Below, piece after piece: positions 12,836 through 25,716 of a stretch of DNA of 64,000 nt (the stretch's first letter is position 1; each line of letters opens with the position of its first letter). A program made the position numbers and the translations under genes. The notes below the pieces were generated by a model. That model saw only the letters and a list, made by a program, of their open reading frames with translations. It searched no databases and was not told the origin of the DNA. Origin of the DNA: Ashinkailepas kermadecensis (Eukaryota > Arthropoda > Thecostraca > Neolepadidae); NCBI GenBank assembly GCA_034440615.1, contig JAOTOM010005096.1:1-64000 (forward strand), in the 5' to 3' direction.

Positions 12836-13220
12836 GGTCACAGGTCGCAGAAACAACCCGACCTGACAATGCTTAGGTTACACGTCACACAGACGACCCC
12901 GACCCGGTAATACTGAGATCACAGGTCACACAGATGACCCCGACTCGACAATGCGCATGCCACAGGTTGCACAGACGACCCCGACCTGGCAATTATCAGG
13001 TCACAGGTCACACAGATGACCCTGACCTGACCATGTTCACGCCCCATGTCACACAGACGACCCCGGCCTGGCAATGCTGAGGTCACAGGTCCCACAGACG
13101 ACCACGACCTGACCATGCTCAGGCCACAGGTCACACAGACGATCCCGACCTGACAATACTCAGGTCACAAGCCACACAGACGACCCCGACTAAACAATAC
13201 TCAGGTCACATGGCACAGGA
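12836..13220. repeat. ~42 bp degenerate repeat related to the 11 kb array
   Basis: About nine units carrying CAGGTCACAGGTCACACAGA and CGACCCCGACCTG, clearly kin to the 33/35 bp units 1.5 kb away. Confidence 0.85.
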
Positions 13221-13900
13221 CACACAGATAACCATCCTCTAGATGCCCGTGTCACCGGTAACGTACAACCAGTAGTACAGCCAGTGGTGTCGCCACGAAA
13301 TTCTTCCAGGAGGGGGCGGGGGCGATGTTGGAAGTGGGCCTCCTGCTCCCCGAAAGGGGCCTCCTATTTTTTAGGCTCTTGGTATGGTTCAATAATGGGA
13401 AGCAAGATTTCATATTGATGTCTTGTTTGTTCTTGGCATGGTGCATCATTTACGCAAAAAATACAATACAATAATTAAATACAATAATTAGTGATCAACT
13501 GAATTGTCATATGGAGGGCCATAATCTACCACTATCGCTTGTGAATCGTAGGATTTCAACCATAACTCCCCCACCCTGTTATAATGTTTTCTTTTTGGTA
13601 TCCCTTGATAAGTCACCTCACACTGCTGAAATTACACCTATACAAATCACTTTAAAATGTAAGATTTCCCAATTTCAGACATTCCAGTTCAGAGCGCCCG
13701 GTCGACACGACGCCAACGTTCGTCCACATGCACACCTATCTTGCGCATGCAGCACATTCGCCACACTTCGTGCGATGCTACGGTTTCTGCTAGGCCTGCT
13801 ATATTTTGTTAATTGGTGCCACATGATAGACTTGCGCCATAATTGACGTGATGGAATGCTTCGTATGGACGTTCGCTGCGAAAATTCGATTAATTAAATT
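13220..13900. other. Unannotated stretch
   Basis: No gene or clear repeat seen. Confidence 0.4.
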
Positions 13901-16030
13901 CGATCATTAGTTCCCTATTTCCAACATTTTATGGTGGTTAAGACATGCGGATACCCGCTGAGCTTTGATGCACCTCATATCTTTGATTAAACATGCTCAC
14001 AGATTGGCTACCGAACCGAGGCCCTGCCTCAGTGTTCTTTTTTTACTCGTTTCGTCTTTCTTCGTCTACGGATGTGTCTTAGGACATCAATCCATTTTTG
14101 TTAGGAGCCAAATACATTTTCGATACCCCTGCTCGTTTTAGGGCTTTGTTGCTTTTTGTGCACAGATGATTTTTTAGGTGTCGGGGCGCTTTCAAAGATC
14201 CCGATGTGTTTATTTAGTGCTCGGTCTTTTTGTTCGTTTTGGGACCATGCTGCTTTTTGCGGCCCCAGCCTCTTTTTTCAGGCCCTTGTGCAGTCGCATG
14301 GCCCCTGTGTGCCTTGAGAACTTCATGGTTTTTTTAGAGCTCCCGGTATGTTTATTTAAGGCTGCAACGCATGTTTAAAGGCCTTGTCGCTTTTTGCGTG
14401 ACTGTGCGCTTTGAAGGGCCAGTTGCACTTTCGGCCCCCGTTGTGCTCTTAGGGTCCCGCTGTGTTTATTTGAGGCTTCTGATGCACATTTGTGGGGCCC
14501 GAGTGCAATTTTGGGGCTTCGGTGCGATTTGTCTGGGTCCCAGCGCGACTTATCGCGCCCAGGCGCGTGGTTTTGGGGACCCAACGCTAGTTTCCTGGGC
14601 TCAACGCGATTTTTGTGGATCTCTTCTGAATTTTCTTTGAAGTCCGAATCCCGGCATGATTTTTCGAGCCCCTGGCGCCATGTTTTTGTATCTCACTTCG
14701 ATTTTTATTTTCGAGCTCCGGTATGTTTTTCTGGACCGTACGTGATTTGTGAAGGCATCTGATGATATGTTTGATGCTCCAGAGCCATTTTCCTGACCCG
14801 GACAGTTATTTTTTGGGAATCCCCCTTATTTTGGAAAGCTCCGGCTTGATTTTTTGGGAGGATACCGATGCGATATTTGCGGTCACACTGTGCTTATGTG
14901 GGGCCCCAGAGGCCAATTTTTGGGAGCCCCGACGTGAATGTTTGATGCCCAGACCAAATTGTTGGGACTACCGATGGGAATTGTGGGTCCCGAACGCGAT
15001 ATCTTGGGAACCGGTTCGAGTTCGCGTGGCGAGTTGTACTTAGCTGTGACCCCAACGCGATCTTGGCGGTTCCTGTTGCAGATTTTCGGGCCTCGGAGCG
15101 AGTTTTCTGGGCCCGCCGTATTTATCGGGTCAGCCCCTGCGCGAATTCTGGTGGACCGACGCGAATTTTTGTGGCCCCAGCGCGACTTTTTGGGGCCCCG
15201 GCACGATCCTTGGGAGCTTATCCCTCTTAGGAGAGAGGGGACATTTGCCCCTTTGATATGCCACTGCGGCCACCGAAGGTTTTTTCAGCCGATGGCACCT
15301 TGCGGAGTGTAAAAGCCCTCCGGGTATTTTTTCCGGACCTGTTCTTAATTTGCCGATGCTGGGGTCGATTCGATCGAGTCTCGGTGAGAACTTTTTTTAC
15401 TTCGAATTCTATCTTTTTAAAAGTCCTTGTGTGATATTTTTGGGTCCCGGTATGATTCTTCGGTCTCCCGGTGCGATTTTTTGCTCTCGATGCCCTGACA
15501 CGTTTTTTTCCGGTGCCCAACGGGTTTTTGGGAGACTGACCCGATGTTTGAGGCCGTAGAGTGACATTCCGGTTGATAATTTATTTGTTAGTGCAGCTGC
15601 AACTTTTGGGACCTGGCGCGACCATTTGGGCCCCCAGTGTGATTTTCAAGGGCTGCGACGCGACTTTTTAGTCCAATGCAATCTTTTGTGACCCGACGTC
15701 ATTTGCTTGGATCCCTAACGCGAGTTTTAGCGACCTCAACACTTTTTGGGCGTCCAACACGTTTTGGAGGCTTTTGGCGTCATTGTTAGGGCCCCAGAGT
15801 GATTATCCATGTCCGGATTGTTTTTCGTCGCCCCGGCTTCATTTGTGTCCCAATGAGACCGTTGGGGAACGGTACGACCTGTCGTGCCCCTAGCGTGATT
15901 TTCATGGTCCGGGCGTTACTTTTTGATACCCCCAGGCTCAGCGTGATTTTCAGGGGCCCGGCCGGCTCTTTTTGGGACCATGTCGTGATTTTCAAGTACC
16001 CCGGCACGACTCCTACAATTTCTTAGGGGC
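13900..16030. repeat. Old degenerate repeat field, GGGxCCC / TTTTT type
   Basis: Irregular repeats of roughly 30-45 bp of the form CGCGATTTTTTGGGGCCCCGG with many substitutions. No unit is intact and no gene is visible. Confidence 0.65.
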
Positions 16031-17920
16031 TTCTTGCAAATTATAGGCCTCCTCTCGCGTCTTAGGGGTCTCGTCCCATTTCCTGGAGCCACTTTACCGG
16101 TTTTGGATGTCTTCTCGTGTCCTAACTCCTCCATATTCAATGACCCCCTCTCCCGTCTTGGAGGGCCTCCTCCTACATCCTGGGGCACCTTTAACATGGC
16201 ATGGGCCTCCTCTCATGTTCCAGAGGCATCCTCTGCCAAATTAGGGACCTTCTGCCACGCCTCGTGGGCCTCCTCCTTTGTCCTGGCAAAGCCTAGCCGT
16301 CTTGGGGTCATCTTCAATTTTGGAAACCTCACCTCCTACCATACCTGCTACCACTCACATCTTAAGGGCCTCCTCTCATGTCCTGGGAACTCCTTCCGGT
16401 CTTCGGGGCCTCATTCGGCCCTGGATACCTCCTATTCCATCTTGAGGGACTCCTCTCGAGTCCGGCAGGGGCCTCCTTTTCTCTTCTAGAGACCTTTTTC
16501 AAATTAGGGGCCTTCTCTCACGTCTTGAGGGTCCCCTGCTCTGCGTTTTGATTTGATCTTTGCCCATTTTAAGGGTGGCCTCTTATCTCCTGGTGGACTT
16601 CTCTTCTCTCCCAGGTGCCTCCTCTTCCAAATTATAAGCAACCTTTCCTATCTCAGTTCCCTTGTCATTTCCTTGGGACCTTCGTACTCGTCTTGGAGTC
16701 TTCTTTCTCGCCTGGGAGTCATCCCTCTTATCTAATGGCCTTTTTCTCCTATTTTAGGGGCCTCCTCGTTCACCATGGGATCTCATTTCCAATCTTGAGT
16801 CGTCCTCTTCCGAACAAGGTGTCTCCTGTCACGTTTCTGGATCATCCTTTTCTATCTTGGTGGAACCTTACACGTTTTGGGGCCTGTTATTGCGTCTCCG
16901 AAACCTCATTTCATATCCACTGGCTTTCTCTTCTGTCTTAGGGCATCCTCTCTTTTTCTGGGGCCTCTTTTCCAGTACTTGGGCCTCCTTTGCAATCCTG
17001 GGGCCTCCTTTGCAATCATTGGGGCCTCCTTTGTAATCATTGGGGCCTTCTTTGAAATCCTGGGGGCCTCCTTTGCAATCCTGGGGGCCTCCTTTGCAAT
17101 CATGGGGGCCTCCTTTGCAATCATGGGGGCCTCTTTTGCAAACCTGAGACCTCCTTTGCAACCATGAGGGCCTCCTTTGCAATCCTGGGGCCTCCTTTGC
17201 AATCATGGGGCCTCCTTTGCAATCATGGGGCCTCCTTTGCAATCCTGGGGGCCTCCATTGCAATCCTGGGGCCTCCTTTGCAATCTTTGGGGTCTCCGTG
17301 CCAATTGTCGGCACTATCTTGATTTCTGGGACCTCCTATCCTCTCCTAGGTGACTCCTTTTTCAAATTCGGGGCCTCCTCTCGCGTCTTGGAGGCCTCAT
17401 CACCTGTGTTTGGAGCCTCATTATCCTCTTAGCAGGGTGCTTTTGTGTCATTGTCCCAAATCTTCCCTCCTAGGGTCCTCCTCTTCCAAAATATGGGCCT
17501 CATCTGGCTGGTCTCAGTGGCCTTCTCTCATTCCTGCGGAGACCTTCTTACCCATCTTGGGACTCCCTCTTGCGTCCGGAGAAATATCTCCTATCATTCC
17601 TTATTTTCTATTGTAGGGGCCTCCTCTTCCATCTTGGGGGCCTCGTTTTCCAAATTATGAATATCCTGCCACCAATCGGAAGCCTTCTTGTCTAACCTGG
17701 GTGGCTTTCTGCCTGTCTCGGTGGCATCCTTTTCTTCCTGGGGCCTCCTCCCAATCTCTGTCCTACGTCGCTTATTAGGACCTGATTAGATTTCGCGGGA
17801 ACCTCGTTACCAGTCTTGGGGCCTCCTTGACAGCATGATCTTCTGTCTCGTCGGCCTCCTTGCTCACCTTTTTTCCTGTGCATTTCTGGATAGGGGCCTC
17901 CTCAAATTTCAGGGGGGGGG
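16030..17920. repeat. Degenerate GGGGCCTCCT repeats with homogenised core
   Basis: Irregular units built on CTTGGGGGCCTCCTCTC. At 16970-17290 the unit becomes regular at 21-22 bp, GGGGCCTCCTTTGCAATCAT. The plus-strand open frames here are repeat-derived. Confidence 0.8.
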
Positions 17921-18039
17921 GCGACCCCCCTCCCAGTCTCACGGCAGGATGGTGACGACGCCCCTGAGTACAGCCATCGGTAGCATACAGTCACACATCA
18001 ACGACGATGCTGAAATGATGAGATTGGGATGCTTGGGAT

Positions 18040-18230
18040 GATGGAGATGATGGTATGGGGATGATTGGTTGGGGATGATGAGATGGGGATGATGGGGATG
18101 ATGGGGATGATGGGGATGATGGGGATGATAGGGATGGCGCGGATGGTGGGGGTGGTGGGATGGGGATGATGGGGATGACGGAACGCTAGGATGGGTGGAT
18201 GATGAGGATGGTGGGGATAATGGAATGGAT
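18040..18230. repeat. GATGATGGG simple repeat
   Basis: Purine-rich GATGATGGG/GATGGGGAT units, imperfect. Confidence 0.85.
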
Positions 18231-18485
18231 ATAGTGGGAAAGATGTCTGGACTGATTGGTGTCTGATGACATCTGAACGTATTTGCTCTAACCGCTATGT
18301 TCCCCGCGGTCCCTGTACTCTGTACAGTTCCACCAGTGGCACGTCGTCCTACGTCGATTATGAAGGCCATCCTACGTCGATTAGGAAGGTTATCCTACGT
18401 CGATTAGGATCCCGTCGAGCTGTGCCGTTTCATAAATGAGCAGGATTCGTCACAAGTTCGCCGCAGACAAAGCAATGAGATGACG

Positions 18486-19393
18486 AGTGACGAGTGTCAC
18501 ACTGGCCGGCCCCTGACATGTCCAGACGAGTGCCACTGGACATGTCCAGACGAGTGCCACACTGGCCGGCCCCTGACATGTCCAGACGAGTGCCACACTG
18601 GCCGGCCCCTGACATACCCAGACGAGTGCCACACTGGCCGGCCCCTGACATGTCCAGACGAGTGTCACACTGGCCGGCCCCTGACATACCCAGACGAGTG
18701 CCACACTGGCCGGCCCCTGACATACCCAGACGAGTGCCACACTGGCCGGCCCCTGACATACCCAGACGAGTGCCACACTGGCCGGCCCCTGACATGCCCA
18801 GACGAGTGTCACACTGGCCGGCCCCTGACATACCCAGACGAGTGCCACACTGGCCGGCCCCTGACATACCCAGACGAGTGCCACACTGGCCGGCCCCTGA
18901 CATGTCCAGACGAGTGTCACACTGGCCGGCCCCTGACATGCCCAGACGAGTGCCACACTGGCCGGCCCCTGACATGTCCAGACGAGTGCGACACTGGCCG
19001 GCCCATGACATACCCAGACGAGTGCCACACTGGCCGGCCCCTGACATACCCAGACGATGTCCAGACGAGTGTCACACTGGCCGGCCCCTGACATGTCCAG
19101 ACGAGTGCCACACTGGCCGGCCCCTGACATGTCCAGACGAGTGCCACACTGGCCGGCCCCTGACATGTCCAGACGAGTGCCACACTGGCCGGCCCCTGAC
19201 ATGTCCAGACGAGTGCCACACTGGCCGGCCCCTGACATGTCCAGACGAGTGCCACACTGGCCGGCCCCTGACATGTCCAGACGAGTGCCACACTGGCCGG
19301 CCCCTGACATGTCCAGACGAGTGCCACACTGGCCGGCCCCTGACATGTCCAGACGAGTGCCACACTGGCCGGCCCCTGACATGTCCAGACGAG
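18486..19393. repeat. 36 bp minisatellite, about 25 units
   Basis: Unit GACGAGTGCCACACTGGCCG with GCCCCTGACATGTCCA. Two subtypes (TGTCCA and TACCCA) alternate in the left part and the right third is uniform. Open frames through it are artefacts of the 12-codon unit. Confidence 0.97.
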
Positions 19394-19394
19394 G

Positions 19395-19980
19395 ATAAGG
19401 GATGTCGCTGTCTCCGCCAACGGAGGCCAAAATTAGTCTCATCGGCGCCGGGTCGGTTTCTGTCTGATCCCGCCGACCTTCAGTGTCGCAATACGTTACT
19501 CTGGGTGCTGTTGAGATGCGCCATCTGGCCTGGTCGCCGCTCCGTCGGCTGGCGGTGCCATTGTCTCTAATGGCGCATGCATATTGCATAAAGGCTAACC
19601 GCGTGTGCGGGCGGACTCGTTATGCTGCCAACTCCACGACTCGTGACATTTCAGTCCTGTGTGTGCTGCGACTCCGCCGTGTTTTGTTGAACAACGCGAC
19701 TGTTCAAAGTTGGTAGCGCTCTTATGCTGCATGCCTGACTGTACTAAATATCAGGATGACGGACGGAAAGCGAATGTCTGCGCATAATGCATACTTAGGC
19801 AACGTAAATACCGTTATGTCAGAATAATTTAGCATAATTTGATTTCGGAAGGCACGTGTCAAATGAAACTACATTGTACCGGATTGGCGCAAAAACAAAG
19901 CAGGTTTAAGTCTCTCTTTAAGTGTTAAATCTTTTAGACTCTCCAGTACTTGTGTCTCGTCAACGTGGCCCGCCGGATAC
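19395..19980. other. Unannotated stretch after the 36 bp array
   Basis: No reliable exon or repeat. Confidence 0.4.
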
Positions 19981-19993
19981 GCACCTACCCATG

Positions 19994-20180
19994 TAGAAGA
20001 AGAAGAAGAACCTTGGGTTCTTTTACGACACATTCAACCGCTAGGAGATTCAACCGCGTCGCCAACCTCTCACGCCGATTGGTCGCAGGTGGACTCGGCA
20101 AATGCTGTCGGTTGTGAGATTCGAACCCACTATCTTGCGATCAAGAGTCCGACGCTCTACCGACTGATCTACCACGGCCC
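19994..20180 (-). mobile_element. SINE family A copy 2 with tRNA-Lys-like head
   Basis: The minus-strand head GGGGCCGTGGTAGATCAGTC carries a CTCTTGA anticodon-like loop (CTT) and B-box GGGTTCGAATC. The body shares GCGACCAATCGGCGTGAGAG with copy 3. The tail is (TTC)n. It is flanked by CACC(T/C)ACCCATG, a 12 bp duplication at 19982-19993 and 20181-20192. Confidence 0.8.
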
Positions 20181-20192
20181 CACCCACCCATG

Positions 20193-20690
20193 ACGCCCTC
20201 TCAAGTAGGCAACTACAGAGGTACGCTAACGCTGGGTAATATTAATGCACCTTAAAGCATTGAATGGCAACACTGATGACGATGCTACGCGAAAAAGGAG
20301 TCACACTGCGATACATTCTAAGTTGTATGAAAACGTCTCGTTTTCCTCGCACATTTTGGAGTGTTGCCACCACTGAACCGTGGCATGCGCCACCAACGTC
20401 CCGCGCAAACAGGAGTGCCGATAATTGGCGAGAACGCGATATTTGTGAGAAATGCATATTGAGTGTGAACGTTCTCTGAAAAGTTGTGTTCTGGCACCTG
20501 CACAAAAACGGCGGTGGAAAATAAAATGAGATGCGTTTTCTTTTCTGCACCGACACGCGCAGGTCGTGGCGTGGGATCTTATTTGTGTACAGTGTGGAGA
20601 TGAGCGTTGAGATCGGAGGTGCGCGTTCTTAATCTGTCGTGTGATGTGTTTGTTTTTATTGTGTTGCCTAACGTGAAGTGAACAGATGGA
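20193..20690. other. Unannotated stretch before the non-LTR remnant
   Basis: May include 3' untranslated sequence of the element starting at 20690; otherwise nothing seen. Confidence 0.35.
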
Positions 20691-21760
20691 GGTGATGTGC
20701 GGAGGTGCTTGCGAATGTCTGTGTCTTAAACTGTTTGAGGAGTAGGCTTCTCATGTGGCAGGGAGGCAAGTTTCAGTCTCGTGAGGTGGCTGGGACCAGA
20801 GAACGTCGATACGAGGGTGTTCTGTTGTGGGGCAGCGTCCCCATGGTGAGGCTGCGTAACGTTCTATTCGTGACGTGCTGATGGGTGTTGGAGAGAATTT
20901 CCGGGATGTATTCGGGTGGATGCGCATTGTTAAGCCTTTGGCTGTATGGTAAGTCGGTGAATTCTACGACTTGCTGTAGCTGAGTCCCATTCCAATTGTC
21001 TTAATTTGTCGGACGGTGTCCTAAATGGTAATCCTGTCATAGGTCTCGCCGCTCTGTTCTGTAGAGTCTGTAGTCTATGTTGGTCGTATATCGGCAAGAG
21101 TACTTCGTAGACTGTGTCGCAATAGTTCAAGTGTGGCTGGACATGTGTGCTGTATATCCGGGCAAGAATGGGACGTGGCATAAGCTTCACCACCGGTACT
21201 GGCGGCGGTGTCGATTTTGAGGACAATTTCATAAGCATATTCATGGAAACGTAAATCTTTATAGAAAATGATTCCGAGATGTTTGTGGTTATGAACGATA
21301 GGAATTGGCTGCCCGCCAAATGTTAGCTTTGGTATTACTGATGGTTCTTTCTGGGTAAAGTTGGCTGAGTTGTTTTAGCTATATTGAGCTGATTTGCCCA
21401 GTCTTATCCATACTTGTAAACATCGTTCAAGTTGCGTTGCAGTGATTGTTGTGTTTGGTGCACAATGTCTATATTATCGCTGGAGCCGAACAAGGTGTCG
21501 TCGGCGTACAACAGGATGTCGTTAATCGTTTCCTCTGTCGGTTCGTTGAGACATGCTGGTGCTAAAAGTTAAGTAAGTTCTGATCTATGAGGGACACCAG
21601 CCGCGAGCGTCTGAGGGGAAGAGAGCACAGTGCCAATGTGTACATGCTGCTGTCTCCCTGTAATTTAGCTGCTGAGCTGAGCCAAGTGTGAAGTGTTCCG
21701 TCAGCCCGAAGTACGTTCTCAGTTTGTCTGAGAGCCCTTGATGTCAAATTATGTCAACAT
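20690..21760 (-). mobile_element. Non-LTR retrotransposon remnant, reverse transcriptase C-terminal half
   Basis: Read on the minus strand with a few frame shifts and stops. In order: LSSPQTLAAGVPHRS (the AGVPQG-type motif), LNEPTEETINDILLYADDTL with the catalytic YADD at 21497-21508, HNHKHLGIIF (the HxxLGxxF motif), PHLNYCDTVY, LQTLQNRAARPMTGL, LRQLEWDS and SRRIHRLT. The YRRSLVPATSRDxN block ending the ORF is around 20.75 kb. These are the fingers-palm to thumb motifs of the CR1/L2/Jockey group. The N-terminal half and the endonuclease are missing. It is a dead, 5'-truncated copy. Confidence 0.88.
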
Positions 21761-22590
21761 ATTTCGAAATGTCGATGTAAATTGCTGTGAATTATTGTCC
21801 TTTGTCCAGTGAATCATAGAGTTTGTGGGTCGAACAAAGTAGTTGGTTTCAGCGCTTTGTCGATAGCCGCTTTTGAATGAACATGGAAGACGGTCATCAG
21901 TTAATGGTGAATGAATCAAATATTGCACATGGCTGCAGTATTGCGGTTTTATTTGAATTATTAATCAAGTATGAAGCCGTGTATTTTAAGAGGTGATTAT
22001 GTTTGCCATTTTGCTGTGAACTATGGAAGCCTGACAATAGAGAAAGAATTACTACCTGAGGGAAGCTTATGTTTTCCTTCCAGTATCATTCAACAAATTT
22101 GAATAAAATTATGTGCATTGCATATACACCCATGCACAAAAATGAATGGTTTTGGTAAATGTGTTGTCCTGGTTCCAACGAAATGCTGCTATTTGATATT
22201 TGGTGAAATCAACCGACATTTGTTGGCTTTATTGTTGCTGCAAGTCTTACTGTTGAAGCTCCTTATCATTGGCATGTTTGACCTCTCAACCAATATCTTT
22301 GATGATCGGTTGTTTTCAACGATTAACATTACGAAAGCCTTGGAAATATTTAAAGATTGATCATCAACTCGTTAAATGCATGTCAAATATTTTACTGATA
22401 TGTTGAAATGGGATCCACAAATTGCATGCGGGTTATTACCATTAGGTTATTATTAAGTTGAAGTTCATAAATAGAACTGACAGAGCGGTTCAAAGACCGG
22501 AATATATCCGAATGACCAGTGAAAAGGCCGGCCGGTCCTGTCGGGGCCTTCTGGCCAGGCTTTCGGTCCTCACATTTGCCACCTCTAGCC
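21760..22590. other. Unannotated A+T-rich stretch
   Basis: The near part may be more of the 5' side of the non-LTR element; no motif found. Confidence 0.35.
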
Positions 22591-22641
22591 TGAAGGCTCT
22601 CAGCTCTTCTTCCAGACAGCCGGCGCTTCAGGCAGTGATGA
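22591..22641 (-). CDS. Possible short coiled-coil exon
   Basis: A minus-strand frame here reads AGCLEEELRAFRLEVAN and ends at AAT|GTGAGG, a reasonable donor in phase 0 that would join directly to the exon at 10562. The acid/leucine heptad pattern suits a coiled coil. The acceptor is unclear: candidates such as cctgaag lie just upstream, and none gives a phase that clearly fits the 26.9 kb candidate. The boundaries are approximate. It could be a chance open stretch. Confidence 0.3.
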
Positions 22642-22673
22642 CGCCGGTAGTGGCATGGTTACGGGGACGCCAT

Positions 22674-22713
22674 GCGACGTGACGTGACGTGACGTGACGT
22701 GACGTTACGTGAC
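22674..22713. repeat. GACGT pentamer repeat
   Basis: About seven copies of GACGT, each containing ACGT. Confidence 0.85.
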
Positions 22714-22968
22714 GCGGAGGACGAACGCAGACGTCGGTGCCTACTGCGTGAGGCGACGGCGGCGCCGTCTTAAGTGTCGGGTGGCGCCACCAGAACCGGA
22801 AACTCAGATGGCACCATCCGAGAGATGTCATCTCAGATGGCTCCATCTGAGTAGGCAGCGCATCAGAAGGTACCACCTGAGACGCCACTGCCCATAGGTG
22901 TTGTTTTATGAAAATTATTGGGGTAAAATGCTACAGGATTGATGTAGGTATAAGATGGGCCTGTTTAA

Positions 22969-23434
22969 CACGCGCACCGGAGGAGGGGTAATGCACCCTC
23001 TCTGTTTTTTTGGCGTTATCTCATACACGGGCAGCGATATTGTAATGTAATCTTGTTACTTTGTTAAACATCGATGAGCGCATCATTTGAACAAAATCGA
23101 AATCCATTAGGATATCCATCCATACAATCCATAATATAGGAACTGCGTGGATGCCAAATCGACCGACCAGGCGGCGGTCGCTGAGCGTTGGAGGTCACAA
23201 AGGCTTCATCGGTGCGGTAACGACGACGCGGTGTGGCGGCCGAACTCGACCTCATTTAACCCTGAATGCTTTAATTTAGGATCATGAAATTTGTACTGAA
23301 GTGAGATCACAACATCCGTAATCTACTCTCCAAATTATGTGCTTATAGCTTCAGTGGTTTCCGGAATCTTAGGGTCAGGGCCGAATCCCCCCCCCTCATA
23401 TGCGCTGTAGGTGAGAGGCCCTCCGGAGCGCGTG
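22969..23434. mobile_element. Shorter MITE with family C-type ends
   Basis: 466 bp between TTAA at 22965-22968 and TTAT at 23435-23438. The left end CACGCGCACCGGAGG and the right end CCTCCGGAGCGCGTG are inverted repeats that match family C termini with one or two changes, but the interior is unrelated to the 900 bp copies. Confidence 0.65.
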
Positions 23435-23439
23435 TTATT

Positions 23440-25710
23440 CGATCCTGTGCTCAACTATGTTTGCATGCTAGATTTAGGCCACTTAATCTGTTGATAGGAC
23501 GAATTTGAAATTGATGTGAGGCACAAGATGAATACAAAAATACAACCATACGAATAGAACACCATGTTACCACTTAATGGGTAGGAAATTGTCCGGCACA
23601 ATTGAAAGCCCTACAAAAGAAGAGTGAGTGTAATTTTCGTTATGTTCCGTTCTGTCTGTGCGCAAGAGTTCACTAGCCACGTTCCCTCCGTTGCTCATAT
23701 ACCAACGAGCTAAGCTTCCTTACAAGCTACGAGCCCACCCACACGCATGCGTGATGGCAAGCTATTAATATATTATTCACATTAATATTTGTGGGAAAAA
23801 CACTTGGCGATACACCCAGGTTCGGAATCAGGGCTCCGGTCATACCAACATGCATTACACAGACTGAGATAATCGAGCGGTCTGCGTTCGGACATTCAAT
23901 ATAAAATGCTAAGTTTGTACTTGTAGCTATTTAATCGATTTGTGGTCATATTTGTGTGTTCTTTCTTGATAGTGAAAATAATCGCCATATTTAATCGTCA
24001 TCAATTGCAACTGCCAGTTAAATGTACCTAACGCATTGTTTTCACGTTATTTCATCTAATTTCAATATAATATGAAAAGAGCCCGAGTTCCAGATATTCT
24101 CAAAATTAAAGCAAAGAAGACTAAGTGGGTTTTAGCTTTCGTATCACTGTACTCGCTCGCAACGCTCGCTCACTCCTGAATAGCCAGTGTAAACAGGTAA
24201 GGTGAACGCTGCCTAAGAAACGTCTGTGGAAAAAAAAACTTGCTATGCATGACGATGTCTGGCAATCTAAATCGAATCATGCACTTTCTGACCTTCACAT
24301 TCTCGTGACTTGTCATGAAAATATGAAGGTGTGATGGCTGTTCGAAAATTCCCTGATGATGAATATAACACAACGCATCTGCCTTTAATAATCTCAGGGC
24401 ACATAACACACAGCCCAGAAGTATTTAGGAACGCGACTGTCATTTGCCATCTGCCGCAGTTTCCCACCAACAGCCAGGCAGCAACACCAAGATGTGCAAT
24501 GCATGTGTGTGACCATGTCACACCCCTGTAACCGATCGTATTACACCACTATAACCTCAACCCCGTTATCAGTACCAGTGCCCTACTAGTAAGGGTATGC
24601 ATGGGGTGGAATAAAGCAGCCGTCGTGATCGATGTAAAATGGATCTTGATCCATGTCTCGTAGTGTTTCTAAACTCAAGTAGTAGAACAAATGTTGTCGA
24701 TATGGAATTGGGCCCCTCGTCACCAACGTGAATTTGCAGATGCATACTTTGCAGATGCATACTTGCTACCTGTATTATCACAAACGCACACTTTCTACGT
24801 AGACTATCAATCTTGAAGTCGTACTGAGGGTGTGAGAGTGCAAACTATCTTGGAAAATAACCCGGTACACATGGGCAGGGGAAAAAGCAATGCTGGGGGA
24901 AAAACCTTGCCACATACGAGCAAGCGTGGTTTCTGCGAATGAGAAGGCCGGAATAACAGTAGATAAGTACAACACAAGGCATCAAATGTGCACCACTCTC
25001 TGTTTGGCTGCCTGATTCCCTGATGTCACTGAATTAAGACTCCTCTAATTTGTCGTATACTAAGTGCACTGCATGTGCAATATTGTATTGCTTCTGTGCT
25101 ATTTTGCGGTTCTCTGTAGCTGTTCTAAGAAGTATCTATTCCTGGTGTATTTCCGTTTTATATGTCCGATATATCTTATATGGTAAAATACGTATGCGTC
25201 GCCACTCCCCAAGTAGTTACGTGCCTACGAAATAGGCAAGGTTGTCGTTATAGTACAAGTCACGGATAATATAAAAAGAAGGTGCTTTATCACACATGTG
25301 GACAGAAATATATCGGAAAATAATTATTCCCCATCATGAAGATTGGGTGATGGGTCATACAACATTTTGTAGCCCAGGGAAAAGAACGAGGATGTGTAAA
25401 AAGGATGTGTAAAAAGGTAAAAACGAGGATTCATGAATTGCTATGGGGGCACCAGTCTGAAGGGGCGCCATTTCTTCGGATGGGCGCCACTGCGAAAGTA
25501 CTTGGAGGCAGGGGCGGATACGTGGGGGGCACTGAAAGCATATGCCCCCATGGACATTGACATCCATTCGGCCGGGAAAAGCCTCCACTCCGGGAAAGCT
25601 CGAGCACATCCCCATCGAATTTGTTAGCCAGAGGTGCCCCTCTCAAAGTAAACGGCGTCTTTTCAGTGTGCTCGGGTGCATCCCGCTCGAGTTATTCGGC
25701 CAGAGGCGCT
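23440..25710. other. Unannotated intronic DNA; degenerate repeats at right
   Basis: Nothing recognised to 25400. From 25420 to 25710 and again 26620-26750 there are diverged repeats around CGAATTTGTCAGTCAGAGGC, into which MITE C copy 1 inserted. Confidence 0.4.
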
Positions 25711-25716
25711 CCTTAA

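Noticed and set aside
18450..19589. Long frames of MSGAGQCGTRL-type and CPDECHTGRPLT-type repeats
   Set aside because: 36 bp tandem repeat translated; a cysteine-rich repeat protein was considered but there are no flanking exon signals.
20103..20180. Functional tRNA-Lys gene
   Set aside because: The anticodon stem is mispaired and it is the head of a SINE with a target-site duplication.
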